Origin: Inia geoffrensis | Taxonomy: Eukaryota; Chordata; Mammalia; Artiodactyla; Iniidae | Direction of reading: 5' to 3' | DNA: 64,000 nucleotides | Assembly (NCBI GenBank): GCA_036417435.1 | Contig: CM070908.1 | Location: forward strand, 49,633,090 to 49,697,089 | Shown here: piece after piece, positions 34,395-45,350 of the stretch | Position numbering within the stretch: position 1 is the stretch's first letter | How the letters are laid out: each line of letters opens with the position of its first letter | Notes under the pieces: model-generated | Database searches by the model: none | What the model was told of the DNA's origin: nothing | Seen by the model: the letters and a program-made list of their open reading frames with translations, nothing else | Program-made: the position numbers and the translations under genes

Positions 34395-35325
34395 AGTAAG
34401 AATTATTAGGGTTTTTTGAGCATTTACTAAGTACCAAGTCCTGTGCTAAACATTACACATGTGCAATATCTTTTTTCATTGAAGTATAGTTGATTGAGGA
34501 TGCTGTGTTAGTTTCAGGTGTACAGAAAAGGGATTCAGTTACATACACACATTTTTTCACATTATTTTCCATTGTAGGTTATTACAGGATATTAAATATA
34601 GTTCCCTGTTCTGTACAGTAAATACTTGTTGCTTATCTATTTTATGTATAGTAGTTTGTTAATCTCAAACTCCTAATTTATCCCAACCCAACACTTCCCC
34701 TTTGGTAACAATGTTTGTTATCTATGTCAGTGAGTTTGTTTCTGTTCTGTATATAGATTCATTTGTACTGTTCTTTAGATTCCACATATAAGTGATATCA
34801 TCCAACATTTGTCTTTCTTTATCTGACTTACTTAGTATGATAATCTCTAAGTCCAGCCATGTTGCTGCAAATGGCAGTATTTCATTCTTTTTTATGGCTG
34901 AGTATTATTCCATTTTATATATCATACACAACACACACACACACATATCACATCTTCTTAAGCCAATCATCTGTCAATGGAATTTAGGTTGTTTCCACGT
35001 CTTGGCTGTTGTGCTGCTCTGAACATCGGGGTGCATGTATCTTTTCAAATTAAAGTTTTCATCTTTTCTGAAGGTACGCCTAGGAGCGGGATTGCTGGAC
35101 CATTTGGTAACTCTATTTTTAGTTTTTTTAAGGAAGCTCCATACTGTTCTCCATAGTGGCTGCACATGTGCCTCCCAATGACTCCAGGAGCGCTAGTGTT
35201 ATCCCACCTCACAGGTAATGAGACTGAGGTATAATAAATTAAGTAAATTGCCCAAGATCACAGGACTAGTAAGAGGTGGAGCTCAGATCTGAACAAAGGT
35301 CTAACTCTGTGGCTGACCTCTTCAC
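34395..35325 (-). repeat. MIR SINE split by an L1
   Basis: The left part (34395-34464: 'gagcatttactaagtaccaagtcctgtgctaaacatta') and right part (35163-35325: 'cacaggtaatgagactgaggta', 'taagtaaattgcccaagatcacaggactagtaagaggtggagctcagatctgaac' in two blocks) form one minus-strand MIR. The L1 at 34456-35171 sits inside it. Confidence 0.75.
34456..35171 (-). mobile_element. L1 3' end, minus strand, inserted in a MIR
   Basis: From 34471 the plus strand reads the complement of an L1 3'UTR ('attgaagtatagttgatt', 'atatagttccctgttctgtacagta', 'caaactcctaatttatcc') and then the ORF2 C-terminus; the minus-strand frame 35165-34974 starts [23 protein letters not shown] at 34456-34464 and 35163-35171 is a probable 9-bp target duplication, supported by MIR continuity across it. 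An (AC)n run lies at 34929-34946. Confidence 0.85.
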
Positions 35326-36360
35326 CAAGGAAGTATAAGAACAAACACTTGTAAAGCATTTGCTAGATGTAATCTCTCGTTACTAATTCAAGAGAGATTA
35401 TTATTCTTGCTTTTAGTCTTAATGTAGTTCTATAAAATAAACACTGAGTATTATCTCATATCACTGAGATATTATGTGAGTGAAAAACTATTACCTGGAC
35501 ACTCAGAATGAAGTATGGCCCTATTTCCATTAGTTATATGGTTTGTTGGAAGCTGTTATTATGAAATCATCCCCACTCCATTTAAATAGGACACACTGTA
35601 AATTTGAGTGATCTCACTGTCTCTACTTAGACAATATCCCAGTGTGTAGTGGGGGTTGGGTGATAGGGTGGGGAAGGAAGAGGGAGAGAAAGGGGTCCAT
35701 AGTCTAACAGATAAATCTATCCCTTATTTTCGCACCGCTGGCAGCTGGAAGCACTGCAGGAAAGCCATCTAGGTTGGACTAGGTTTGGAGTGGACAGAAG
35801 ACTTTTTACAATTCTGCTGTTTACCTAAGAGAAGCATCTTGTGGTCATCCCGGAGGAATTCACTTTCCTGCTCAGTTTGCCATGGAAGAGAAGGAGGGCC
35901 TTACAAACAGAGCCCTTGGGTTTGCTCAGCTGTGAGATTTCCATTAACCACCCAAAGGTTCGCCTGGGCACACCGTGTATTTGCTCAGCCCACGGTGGCA
36001 TCTTCTCAAGACCCACTGTTGTCTGGAGAGCCTTCCAAAGTCCTGAGTCTGTAATAAAGCAAACAGCTTGCACAGTCATTACTGTCAGGCTCTGGTTTTA
36101 TTACACAGCCTCTGAATATCACCAGTTGAACTAAATCTCAAGACCAAACACCATGCATGATAGGTAAATATGTTCTCATACCTGTGGGCACCTTAGCTAC
36201 TTCCTGCAAAATATTTCCTCTCCACCAGGTTACTGGAAATTTGATTATAAACTGCAGAGAGGGAGAAATTCACTATCTGAGCTTTATTGAGGAACTTTTC
36301 CCTAACTAGGAACCGTAAAATATTTTCCCATGAGAGTTCAGATTAGGGTACGTAGTAATC
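35326..36360. other. Unassigned DNA with a G-rich stretch
   Basis: No gene named. Positions 35651-35673 hold four G-runs of at least three, separated by 1-5 bases (possible G-quadruplex), in a purine-rich segment to 35695. Frames at 35785-36134 overlap in several phases on both strands and lack motifs, though this interval looks single-copy. Confidence 0.4.
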
Positions 36361-36470
36361 CTATGTATGTGTGTGTGTGTACATATATACAATATAGCCT
36401 ATGTATATATCCTATATATGTGTATATATCTCCTACGTATGTGTGTGTGTATATATATATCTTATATCCA
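36361..36470. repeat. Mixed (TG)n/(TA)n simple repeat
   Basis: Two similar blocks of TATGTATGTGTGTG followed by TATATA steps, spaced about 65 bp apart, suggest internal duplication of a dinucleotide tract. Confidence 0.8.
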
Positions 36471-36689
36471 TAGCTAGCAATTATTTACACTCCTGGCTTT
36501 TCAAAAATCATTTGCCCATGTATTTCATTTGCTTGGAACAAGTCTCATTATTATCTCATTTTATTTATTAGAAAACTACTCCTCAACATGTTTCGAGGAT
36601 TTTGCTAAGATTTGTCATCTAGTGAGTGGGGGAATCAGGGTGTCTGTTGTTCTGCCTCCATCTTTCCACTCCTCATTTCCATATACAAA

Positions 36690-36862
36690 CCCATTAGACC
36701 TTTGCTACTCAAAGTGTGGTCTGTGGAGCAGCAGCATCCCCATCACCTGGGCACTTGTTAGAAAGGCAGAGTCTCAGGCCCCATCCAGACCTACTGAATC
36801 TGAACCTGAATTTCTAACAAGGTCTCCAGTTGACATTAAGTTTCAGCTGGAGACCTTGTTAG
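36690..36862 (+). mobile_element. MER5A-type hAT relic ending in a perfect hairpin
   Basis: 'gctactcaaagtgtggtctgtgga', 'agcagcatccccatcacctgggcacttgttagaaa', 'ggccccatccagacctactgaatctgaa' match MER5A in order. The end is abnormal: CTAACAAGGTCTCCAG (36814-36829) recurs as its exact reverse complement at 36847-36862 with a 17-base loop. Confidence 0.8.
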
Positions 36863-37670
36863 GTCTAATCATCCTACAAGTGCTGTGACTCACAAGTACA
36901 GCATGTCCTGTCTCCAACTGAACAACATATTACCACGTGATGACATTTGAAATCACGCATATTGAATACCAACAGGGAAGCTGACATTATGCCATTTCTT
37001 AAGATATTATACGGGCTTAAGGTCTATAATTTTATCTTCACTTCTCGAAAATCCCAGTTTTGGTACAAATACAACTGTATCAACAATTGCCTGTACCTAT
37101 TGTTTGTAAGCAAGGAAACGTGCCCACGTAAGCAAGGGAATAATGCTGTGTGTCTCTCCACCCCTTGGCATTAGCCTGGTATAATATGGATGTAAGCCAC
37201 ATGAAGATTGAGCCAGATATTCTATTATGGGCTTTCTACTTGATGCACACTTTTAAATTAAAAGATCAATGCCAAGTAAAGGCTTGTGAAGTTGTAATCC
37301 TCCTGCCATAAATTGTGCTACTTCAGAATGGATTATATTTGATGTTCCTAAGACAAATTATCTACTGGAAATCAATGCCATGTCCAATAGCTTTGCTGAT
37401 AACCGGTTAAAGGAGCTCAGATAAGTTACTTAAATTCCTTGGTGCTTATTTTTCTTGCCTGCAATGTTAGATCAAGTAATCTCTATGCATCTCATCCAAG
37501 CACAGACTTGGAATTTTAAATGGTAACGAAGATTTATAGAGTCTGGAAGAACAAAGTGAATTCACATCCAAATAATATCTTTCCCCTCCTGCATTCTTTC
37601 GTGAATGGAATCTCCCAGGCCCTTCATTAATTACACTTAAGGCAACCGTTTCCTTTCTTTTCCCTAGCAG
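36863..37670. other. Unassigned DNA with a MIR-like piece
   Basis: Around 37400-37500, 'cagataagttacttaaattccttggtgctta' and 'gcctgcaatgttagatcaag' resemble a diverged plus-strand MIR. Nothing else is recognised. Confidence 0.4.
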
Positions 37671-37805
37671 GAGAGAGCTTCTAAAATCTCAGCAATGTAG
37701 AGCTTGGACCTCAAATGAAGTCTGCATGATTGAATGTCAGGGAGTTGCTGAAGCACTCCAAGGAATTCATAGTATAATCACAGGGCCAGATGCTGGAAAG
37801 CTACG
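37671..37805 (+). other. Candidate exon (strong splice sites, open frame)
   Basis: The 135-bp segment is preceded by a pyrimidine tract and CAG (TTTCCTTTCTTTTCCCTAGCAG, ending at 37670) and followed by CG|GTAAGT at 37806. One frame, starting at 37672, is open across the whole segment (about 44 codons, including CMIECQGVAEALQG) and meets TAA exactly at the donor. The other two frames are closed. I do not recognise the peptide. Open status alone is not significant at this length; the value lies in both splice sites being strong. It could be an exon of a lncRNA or an unrecognised gene, or chance. Confidence 0.4.
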
Positions 37806-38141
37806 GTAAGTGGCCCAGGGGAGGAAATTTTTGGTGAAAAATTACACAACACCAGAACCTGGATCCTGAGAAGTAGATAATACTCTTTTTTGTAATAGGA
37901 ATATTCTTTTAAAATAACCTCCAGAAGAATGGCGCATTTTCCGTGCTCAAAGTGATCTAGGCCCTTTTGTTCTTAATCAAGGATTTCCCTCTCAGTTTCC
38001 TGTGCAAACATGGCTAGTCAATGAGCAGACATTTTAGATGAGACCCAGATTCCTGGGATGAGGGGATGCTGCCCAGCTGGTGCTGGTGCCTGAGGTCACC
38101 AGCCTCCTAACCTCAGACTCCGGTCACCTGGGATTGTAATT

Positions 38142-38144
<3 letters not shown>

Positions 38145-38174
<30 letters not shown>
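38145..38174. repeat. (GT)n microsatellite
   Basis: Uninterrupted GT run of 15 units. Confidence 0.95.
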
Positions 38175-38741
38175 GTTAGTAGGGATAGAGAGAATTTTAG
38201 AAAGAGAAAACTAATCCCCGAAGTCCAGGAAACATTGCATTGAGTCAAGTCCAAAAATAATGAACAAAGGGCCCTAATACATTTCAATGACGTGTTTCTA
38301 AGTTGAACAGCTCATATAATTTTGCTTCAGGTGAGGTGGTAGATTCTGACCCCACACTCATTTTAGAGAACAGGCAGGGCTGAGGGCATGAGTGTTCCAA
38401 TGTAGAGCAAGAATGGGAGAGAACAGTAAAGCCAGCAACGCCTGTAACAGACGGCAGGCAGGGTCCCGGGGGCCGCTGCATGGTCATGGGTGCTCACACC
38501 TTCCTGGACCCTCCATTTCTCAGGTTTGGGAGAGCCCTAGGATTTCCTACTGGGAGCCCTTTCCATGAATGAAGAGCCCTTAAGACTGAGTAATTGTATA
38601 GACGTTTGCCCAGATCAATCTTCTTGGAATTAAAAAGCATACTCGTCTCATGGTTTTACATGAATCCCTAATGGAAGCCTCCCTTTTCCTGCTCTTTTCT
38701 TTTATTCTGGACCCACATTTTAAAAAAGCATTTTATACCAG

Positions 38742-38742
<1 letters not shown>

Positions 38743-38786
<44 letters not shown>

Positions 38787-38809
38787 ACACACACACACAC
38801 ACACACAAA
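38743..38809. repeat. (CA)n microsatellite with GC interruptions
   Basis: About 33 CA units with two GCAC interruptions near 38777-38784. It immediately precedes a MER20 copy. Frames crossing it on both strands are artefacts. Confidence 0.95.
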
Positions 38810-38824
38810 CAAAAGTTTCACATA

Positions 38825-38985
38825 TAATACGGCAATGTCCAGAGATATTTTTCACCATCACAATGGAGGACAGGTGATATTGGCCTCTAGAGCAGAGGCC
38901 AGGGATGATGCTAGACATCCCACAATGCACCCACAGGCCCAAACAACAGCGCAAATGTCATTAATGTTGAGGTCTAGATACATCA
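38825..38985 (+). mobile_element. MER20-type hAT relic
   Basis: 'ggcaatgtccagagatattttt', 'cagaggccagggatgatgctagacatcccacaatgcac', 'atgtcattaatgttgaggt' match MER20 in order. The 5' end is truncated at the adjacent CA repeat. Compare with the copy at 2555-2762. Confidence 0.72.
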
Positions 38986-39075
38986 TAGAATGGACTCCAC
39001 AAATGACACCAGGGTTTTATGTTATTTCACAGAAGGTGCTGGGCCTTACAGCACAGCCACACCACTGCTCTCTAA

Positions 39076-39446
39076 AGAAATGTTCGCCCAGCACTTCCCT
39101 GGTGGCGCAGTGGTTAAGAATCCACCTGCCAATGCAGGGAAACGGGTTCGAGCCCTGGTCTGGGAAGATCCCACATGCCATGGAGCAACTAAGCCCGTAC
39201 GCCACAATTACTGAGCCTGTGCTCTAGAGCCCACGAACCACAACTACTGGGCCCGTGTGCCTAGAGCCCGTGCTCTGCAACAAGAGAAGCCACTGCAATG
39301 AGAAGGTCATGCACCACAACGAAGAGTAGCCCCTACCCGCTGCAACTACAGAAAACCCACATGCAGCAATGAAGACCCAATGCAGCCCCAAACAAACAAA
39401 CAAATAAATAAGTAAATTTATTTAAAAAAACAGAAACGTTTCCCAT
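39076..39446 (+). mobile_element. CHR SINE, plus strand, long form
   Basis: The head 'cttccctggtggcgcagtgg' and B-box 'gggttcgagccc' (tRNA-like) are followed by the CHR body and an (AAAC/AAAT)n tail. AGAAATGTTCGCCCA at 39076-39090 and AGAAACGTTTCCCAT at 39432-39446 form an imperfect target duplication. Confidence 0.93.
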
Positions 39447-40604
39447 CATGCTAACCTCATTCTTGCCATGACTGATCCCGTTTATAGGGTGAGAGTCTTG
39501 AGATTCTGTCTCAAGATTGGGTCAGAGGTAACATGGTTGCAGTTCTGCTTTGGTGTCTAACTCCACGCTTGGAACATGGGCGTATCTGACAGGTTCATAC
39601 TCTGATGCTTTACAGTCTTCAAAATGATGTGTGGTCCATCTCTGGAAATGTTCAAGAGACCCCAGGAGCATCTGTCAGGGAAGAAAGTGAGGGGAGCTCT
39701 TTGCAGCCTAGAGGGCTCCCTCCAAACCCCAAGGGTATCTGACTGCACTCAGAAGAGGTCTCTGGAACAAAATGTGAGTCAGTCCATGAGCTGGAAAACA
39801 AGTGGTCTCCGGCAGAATTTTCTTACTGAGACCAGAGTCTTGGTGGCTCTTGCTGGGGCCATAGAGCCTCTCACTCCCTCAGACCTGCCCTCACCATGTG
39901 GGCTGTTCCCCTAGGGCCCCCTAGTCCTGGGAGGGTTTCTGGGCTCCTGGGTCTAAAGCTGCAGCACTGTGCCCCCGTGAGCACGTGTAAGGCTTGGCAG
40001 GACTAAAGGAAGGGCTGTCTGCTAACCCTGCCCACCCCGACATTCCTGTACATCCCACCCTCACTCCTGGCCAATATCGCTTGGGTATTAAATCAAGAAT
40101 GTTTGAGAAATAGCTTTGAAACCAGCCCCGAAGAAATCCAAAGTAAAGTCGACGTGCCTCTGAGTGTGACAGTCACACAAAGAAACTCTCTCCTGAAGGT
40201 CTCTACCTGCCTCCAGCACAGGGGCTATTGGAAAGAAAGCCTTTGCCAGTTAGAAATCGGGAGAGTCTGGGGGTTGGGAGGAGCCTGTGGCTTAATTTCA
40301 GCCCTTGGCCACTTGCCTCTAGCTCATTCCTCTGGAAAATAGTTGAGGTTGGGGTGTGTTTGGTATAGATCATGTGGAATTCAGCAAAGAAGGGGAAAAG
40401 GCAGTGTTTTAATATGTTCCTTACACAAAGGAATAAATTCTGCTTTCTCTGTTTACCAGGTGGGCAACCTGTTAACACAGTGCAGGCTGCATGATCTTTG
40501 GCTTAAAACATCTGAAGGCCATAAAGCGTCCAGGCTTCCTCAGGTGACTCATAGGAAGAGCACAACCCCCTTCCCTTCACCCCCACTAGTTCCTGAGTGA
40601 TCGT
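39447..40604. other. Unassigned DNA
   Basis: No repeat recognised. Frames at 39624-39914 and 40103-40600 have no identifiable domain. Confidence 0.4.
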
Positions 40605-40745
40605 CTTAATCACCTGGAGGGTGGGTTACACGGACACTGTGCTTCTCACTTCATAGGTCTGGGTGGAGCCCCGGAATCTGCATTTTCCACGTGTTCCCAG
40701 GTGACGCTGATGCTGCTGGTCTGGGCTAATCTCTCTTTAAGAACC
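40605..40745 (-). mobile_element. MER5A-type hAT relic, minus strand
   Basis: 'aatcacctggagggtggg', 'ataggtctgggtggagccccggaatctgcatttt', 'cccaggtgacgctgatgctgctggtctggg', 'ttaagaaccatta' match MER5A read in reverse. Confidence 0.8.
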
Positions 40746-40751
40746 ATTACA

Positions 40752-40978
40752 CTACACGTAAAATAGATAATCAACAAGGGCCCACTGTATAGCACAGGGA
40801 ACTATATTCAATATTCAATATCTTGCAATAACCTATAATGGAAAAGAATCTGAAAAAGAATATATATATATAAATAAACATATATATATATGTATATATC
40901 TGAATTGCTTTGCTGTACACCTGAAACTAATGCAACATTATAAACCAAATCTACTTCAATTAAAAATAAATAAATAAG
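40752..40978 (+). mobile_element. L1 3'UTR end
   Basis: 'aatagataatcaacaagggcccactgtatagcacagggaactatattcaatat' (two blocks), 'aacctataatggaaaagaatctg', a (TA)n segment, 'ttgctgtacacctgaaactaatgcaacatt' and a final (AAAT)n. It abuts the end of the MER5A copy. Confidence 0.82.
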
Positions 40979-41084
40979 GGGAAAAGAAAAGGAACCTTTA
41001 TCCTAAACAGTAAGATCAGAGTTAATGGTTTAATTGGTTTAAAAAGATTATTATTCATGTGACCCCCACCTTAGGAACCTTCCC

Positions 41085-41400
41085 TGGACCCCATTTACCT
41101 GTTGAATAAAGTTCATAATCTCAGTCCAATTTTCAAGGCTCTTCAAAATAGACCCATTTCCCACCACTTCTTTCCAATCTCCACTCACATTCAGTTACAA
41201 GGCTGCTCTCCATCCCCCAGAACATTGGGACCTTTCAGGCAGCATCTTCTTCCACCACCTTTGTCTGAGCTGAGTCCTACAAACGCATTTACAAAGAGAT
41301 TCAGCATCCCACTTCTTTCCCTACCCAGCAGAAACCCTGGTTTTGTCACCCTCGTGACCCTACTCTCTTAGCAGTGGGCTCCTACCTAGAGCAAAGCTCT
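41085..41400 (+). mobile_element. L2 LINE 3' portion
   Basis: 'aaccttccctggacccca', 'aataaagttcataatctcag', 'ttcaaggctcttcaaaatagaccc' and the pyrimidine-rich text that follows match the L2 3' half. The 89-codon frame at 41102-41371 belongs to it. Confidence 0.5.
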
Positions 41401-42364
41401 TCTCATTTCATTAACAAAACCGCACCACCTGCATGGATGCCTACTTTATGTGGGACAGTGTGTCAGGCCACGTGGAGGTGAAAAAGCCATGGAGGGAAAA
41501 GAGCAAGGAGTCTGCTCTGCCGTTGGCATGGTTTCTGTTGAATAATTCAGGTGTGCAGGAAATATCACATTTCTGCTTTTTACATGTTAATTGAAGTCTA
41601 ACACCAGGCCTTTACTGAATTAGGTTGGTAGGAAATGTAGATGCAGTCACTTGAGAGCTGTCCCCTCCTCTCAGGCTCACACCAGAATCCAGGAGGTTCA
41701 GGTAGCAACTGGAAAGGAAGGCGGGGCTTGTGATGGGCAGTTCCCAAGTGTGCTGACAACCTCCTCCTCCAAGCCCACAGTGGTGGATCTCTGCTTCCAC
41801 CACAGGCTGGAACCAAGGGAATCACTGCTGAGTCTGGAAACCACACCCAGGGTCTCGCTCCCTGCCGCCAGCCTTCATGAGCCACTGTTGCTCTTAGAGC
41901 CCCTCGATTTCTTTCTGTTGAAAAACTACCATAAATAACTACAGACAGAAAGGATCTGAATCTATGGGGCTCTGCTTTCCTGTGTGTTTACCTTATTGTT
42001 TACTTTATTCTCCACTAACTCTCCCCAAGTGATGGCAAAGAGAGCCATTCAGCAAATCCAGACTGACTTTCTACCAGTTTGCAGCCTGAGTGGAAAGAGA
42101 CTTTTTCCCAAGCAGGGTTCTCATTGGCTGCCTTGAGTCACATGTCAACCCTGAACCAATCAATGTGATCAAAGGGATTTGGCATTCTGATTGGCCAGAC
42201 CTGGTTGACACACCCAGCCCTGGGACCAGAAGTGGGGCAGCCCCACACATGCTGCCTGGTGGACAGTGAGAAAGGTGTAGTTTCCTCGAAAGGAAGAGAT
42301 GGGCTGTATGTGCAGAGAGAAACCACGCATGCCCACTGCAGGGTGCCAGAATTCATAGATGGGT
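41401..42364. other. Unassigned DNA, moderately GC-rich
   Basis: Frames of 95 codons occur on both strands at 41598-41938. Neither has a recognisable domain, and such mirrored frames usually reflect composition. No repeat named. Confidence 0.4.
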
Positions 42365-42735
42365 CACCTATAAGTTCTTTTTTTTGTTCTTAATAAATGT
42401 ATTTGTTTTATTTATTTATTTTTGGCTGTGTTGGGTCTTCGTTGCTACACACGGGCTTTCTCTAGTTGCGGTGAGCCGGGGCTACTCTTCCTAGCAATGC
42501 ACGGGCTTCTCATTGCAGTGGCCTCTCTTGTTGCGGAGCATGGGCTCTAGGCACACAGGCTCACTAGTTGTGACTTGCGGGCTCTAGAGCACAGGCTCAG
42601 TAGTTGTGGTGCACGGGCTTAGCTGCTCTGCAGCATGTGGGATCTTCCTGGACCAGGGCTCGAACCCGTGTCCCCTGCATTGGGAGGCAGATTCTTAACC
42701 ACTGTGCCACCAGGGAAGCCCACCTATAAGATCTT
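42365..42735 (-). mobile_element. CHR SINE, minus strand, long form
   Basis: A T-rich tail at 42378-42422 is followed by 'ggctgtgttgggtcttcgttgc' and the CHR body, ending in the tRNA-like head 'cttaaccactgtgccaccagggaagcc' (42696-42720). CACCTATAAGTTCTT at 42365-42379 and CACCTATAAGATCTT at 42721-42735 form a one-mismatch target duplication. Confidence 0.95.
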
Positions 42736-42769
42736 GACAAGCAAAATGATCCTGAAGAAGACACAGCCT

Positions 42770-42850
42770 CTTCTAGCTGCAGTGAATGAAACTAATGCAC
42801 AGAGAACTTAAGAAACTTGCCCAGGTTTGCACAGTAAGTTAGAGGAAGAA
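42770..42850 (-). repeat. MIR-like SINE fragment
   Basis: 'gcacagagaacttaagaaacttgcccaggtttgcacagtaagttagagg' (two blocks) is the minus-strand MIR core. Confidence 0.55.
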
Positions 42851-44130
42851 TGCTCCCACGTTTGTGTTTTTCATGCTCTGTAACTGTCCTAGGTCCTCCG
42901 CTCTGGGGGACCTGCCTGAGCCTGTCTTGCTAAGACAAACCTCAAAGTTCAGAACTAGTTTGTTTCATCTCTCTGCAATCCTCCTCTGTTCTTCAGAGTA
43001 GATGCATTAGAGAATTAATATAATACACCTTTCGGGGTACTATTTGCATAAACATCCATGGATATTCTCCTTCTCCAAAAAGGTAGCAACTAAAAATAAT
43101 TAATACCGTAGTGGACATTTCAGATGCTGTTGGCAGAAGATGCTATTTAAAGCAGGAAGTACTTCTGATCAGTATAATACACTGAACATCTACCCAACCT
43201 CTGCACAGCATCTGCTCTAGTCAAGGAAGATGCTGGTGTTTTGAATAAGAGAAGGTAACATGGAAAATATATTCATGAAGCATTACCATGTAAAAATAGT
43301 AGTTTATAAAACAAAATGTATTATATGATCTTATTTATGCCAATATATATGAGTATACAGAGAAAGAGATGTTTGGAAATGTGTTAACATATTAATAGTA
43401 CTTGTATTTGAATGTTAGGATTATGGTTGATTTTTTCATTATACTTTTTGGATTTTTTTAAAAGGAAACTTTATAATAAGCACATCTTGCTAGTATAATG
43501 ATGCATGCATTTCCTTAATTTTAAGACAATTGATTATAAGAGTACCATAGAATTAACAGCTTTTCAGTTTAAAACATCACTATTACCTTATTACTATACA
43601 TTATTTTTTATCTCAGTGCAATGTCTGACTTGTTCATGGAGGGAAATAATAAAAACTTAGTTTTATTTTCAATAAAAGGGAAGAGTAATAATATGAGATC
43701 ATACCTTGGTTACCCTTTATATTATACACGACATGGATGTGTCAACATTTAAAAATGTTAACACTGAGGTGGACATCTGCCATTAAAAGTAAACACAAAT
43801 CCCTTGCCAAAGTTGTAAATTCACAGACACTGAAATAAATAACCAAAAAAATGAGTATGGTTTAAGCACTGAAGTTTCTCAGCAATGTTACAAACCAAAC
43901 CAAATGTCGAGTACAAATAATGAAACAACCAAAACGTGACCTATTAAGCTACTTTCCACTGTACTTCTTCAAAACGTGGCTGTTGGGTATTGCACATGGA
44001 TATTGCAAAAACTAATGACAAATCACTTTTAGCAGTCAAAACCATCTACAAAATATCTCAATAATGATAATGTTCATGTGTGTTTCTTTTAAAAAAGAGT
44101 ATTTTATGCACACAGATGAAAATTTGCAAA
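42851..44130. other. AT-rich unassigned DNA
   Basis: No repeat or exon recognised. Confidence 0.45.
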
Positions 44131-45350
44131 GTCTAGTGGTGGGTGCCCTAGTTTGGCTCCCCAGAAGCAGACTTGAGACAATAATTCGGGGCAAGCAATT
44201 ACCTGGGAGTTTCAGGGAAATGATAGTGGGAGGGGGGTAGTGAGAGAGGAAGGGGTGCGTACTGAGACACCTCTCCTGTGGGCAGGTGGAGCTCAAGTCC
44301 ATGGGGAAATATTGAGGAGCAGAGAACACATACCTTGGAATGAGCCCATCCGATGGGTGAGGGTGAGGGAGCTTGTGTATTTGTCCATTTACTCAGTTAC
44401 TGGTTGAGCCCTGCTCCCAGGCCTTGTTAATTTCCTGGCATTTCAGGCTTGCTCCTCAGCCTTCTGGAGAGAGCAACAGTCTTTTGTGGGTTTGAGGCAC
44501 AATGTGCAGAGAACAGCTGATGGCTGATGGCAGGAGCAGACTGAAAGGTCTGAGGGATGTGGCCGCAGCCCTGAGAGCCTTTCCCATGGCAGGTCCATGA
44601 GGTCAGTTCCTTCACCCTCAGCTCATAGAATATAGTCAAGTTTCTCGTCACAGTGTATACATTTCTCACAGCCTTCATCTCTAGGCCTTCCATCTCCTTA
44701 CTCCAAACAGTCACAACACCACTAGTCAGTATCCCTAGTCAGTATCCTGGAAGCCACTTCTGGAAATAAAGATTCAAATTCTCCTTGTAGCAGCTCTGAC
44801 AGATTTGGATTTGTTGGTTTACAAACTGGCTCCATACACAGAGGGCAAGGAGAAAGCGGAGAAAGCGGCAGACCACTCCAGATGGGTAGGTGGCAGGCGT
44901 CACAAGCAAGGGAACTCACATACCAGGCTGGTCTGGAGTGCTGCAAGCCGATCAGATCCCCACGCCTGCTTGCCAGAATCTCAAGCAGTTATGTGGATGC
45001 CTTAATGGGGTTCAGTCAGATCAGCCATCCACGAGGTCTCAACACCACATTACTCTCTCAAGGCTGCGCCCTTGAGACTGACTCCCTTGGTGGGAACAAT
45101 GGATGAAATGTACATTCCAAGGTCAGGGCAGGTTGTGAGGAGCATCCAGGTGCCCTGGGTCAGCTCTCAAGTCAACCAGCGGTCCTGTTCTCTCCACGAC
45201 CTGCCCCAACAGAATTGCACATTCCACTTTGGCATTTTCAACGTAAGTTTCTGCAACACTGATTTCTGGTTGTTTCACAGAAGCTTCACGGCCCTAAAGT
45301 TCATCCACATATGGATTGACTTTTCTTCTCTGAAACTGCCACATTGAGGT
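44131..45350. other. Unassigned GC-richer block with splice-like sites
   Basis: The composition differs from the AT-rich DNA on its left, and the opening 'gctccccagaagcagacttgagacaataattc' resembles a dispersed repeat that I cannot name. Near the right end is TTGTTTCACAG (to 45280), a 68-bp segment (45281-45348) and GAG|GTGAGT. A 91-codon frame (45072-45347) ends at that boundary. No product is assigned. Confidence 0.3.

Larger units (their letters stand above)
37806..38824. other. Unassigned DNA downstream of the candidate exon
   Basis: No further exon or repeat family recognised apart from the dinucleotide tracts listed separately. Confidence 0.4.

Noticed and set aside
38743..38809. Regularly spaced short repeats, considered as an array such as CRISPR
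   Set aside because: These are plain CA dinucleotide repeats in a mammalian genome, with no repeat-spacer structure.
41598..41938. 95-codon frames on both strands
   Set aside because: Mirrored open frames usually reflect base composition. No domain, splice signal or known family was seen.
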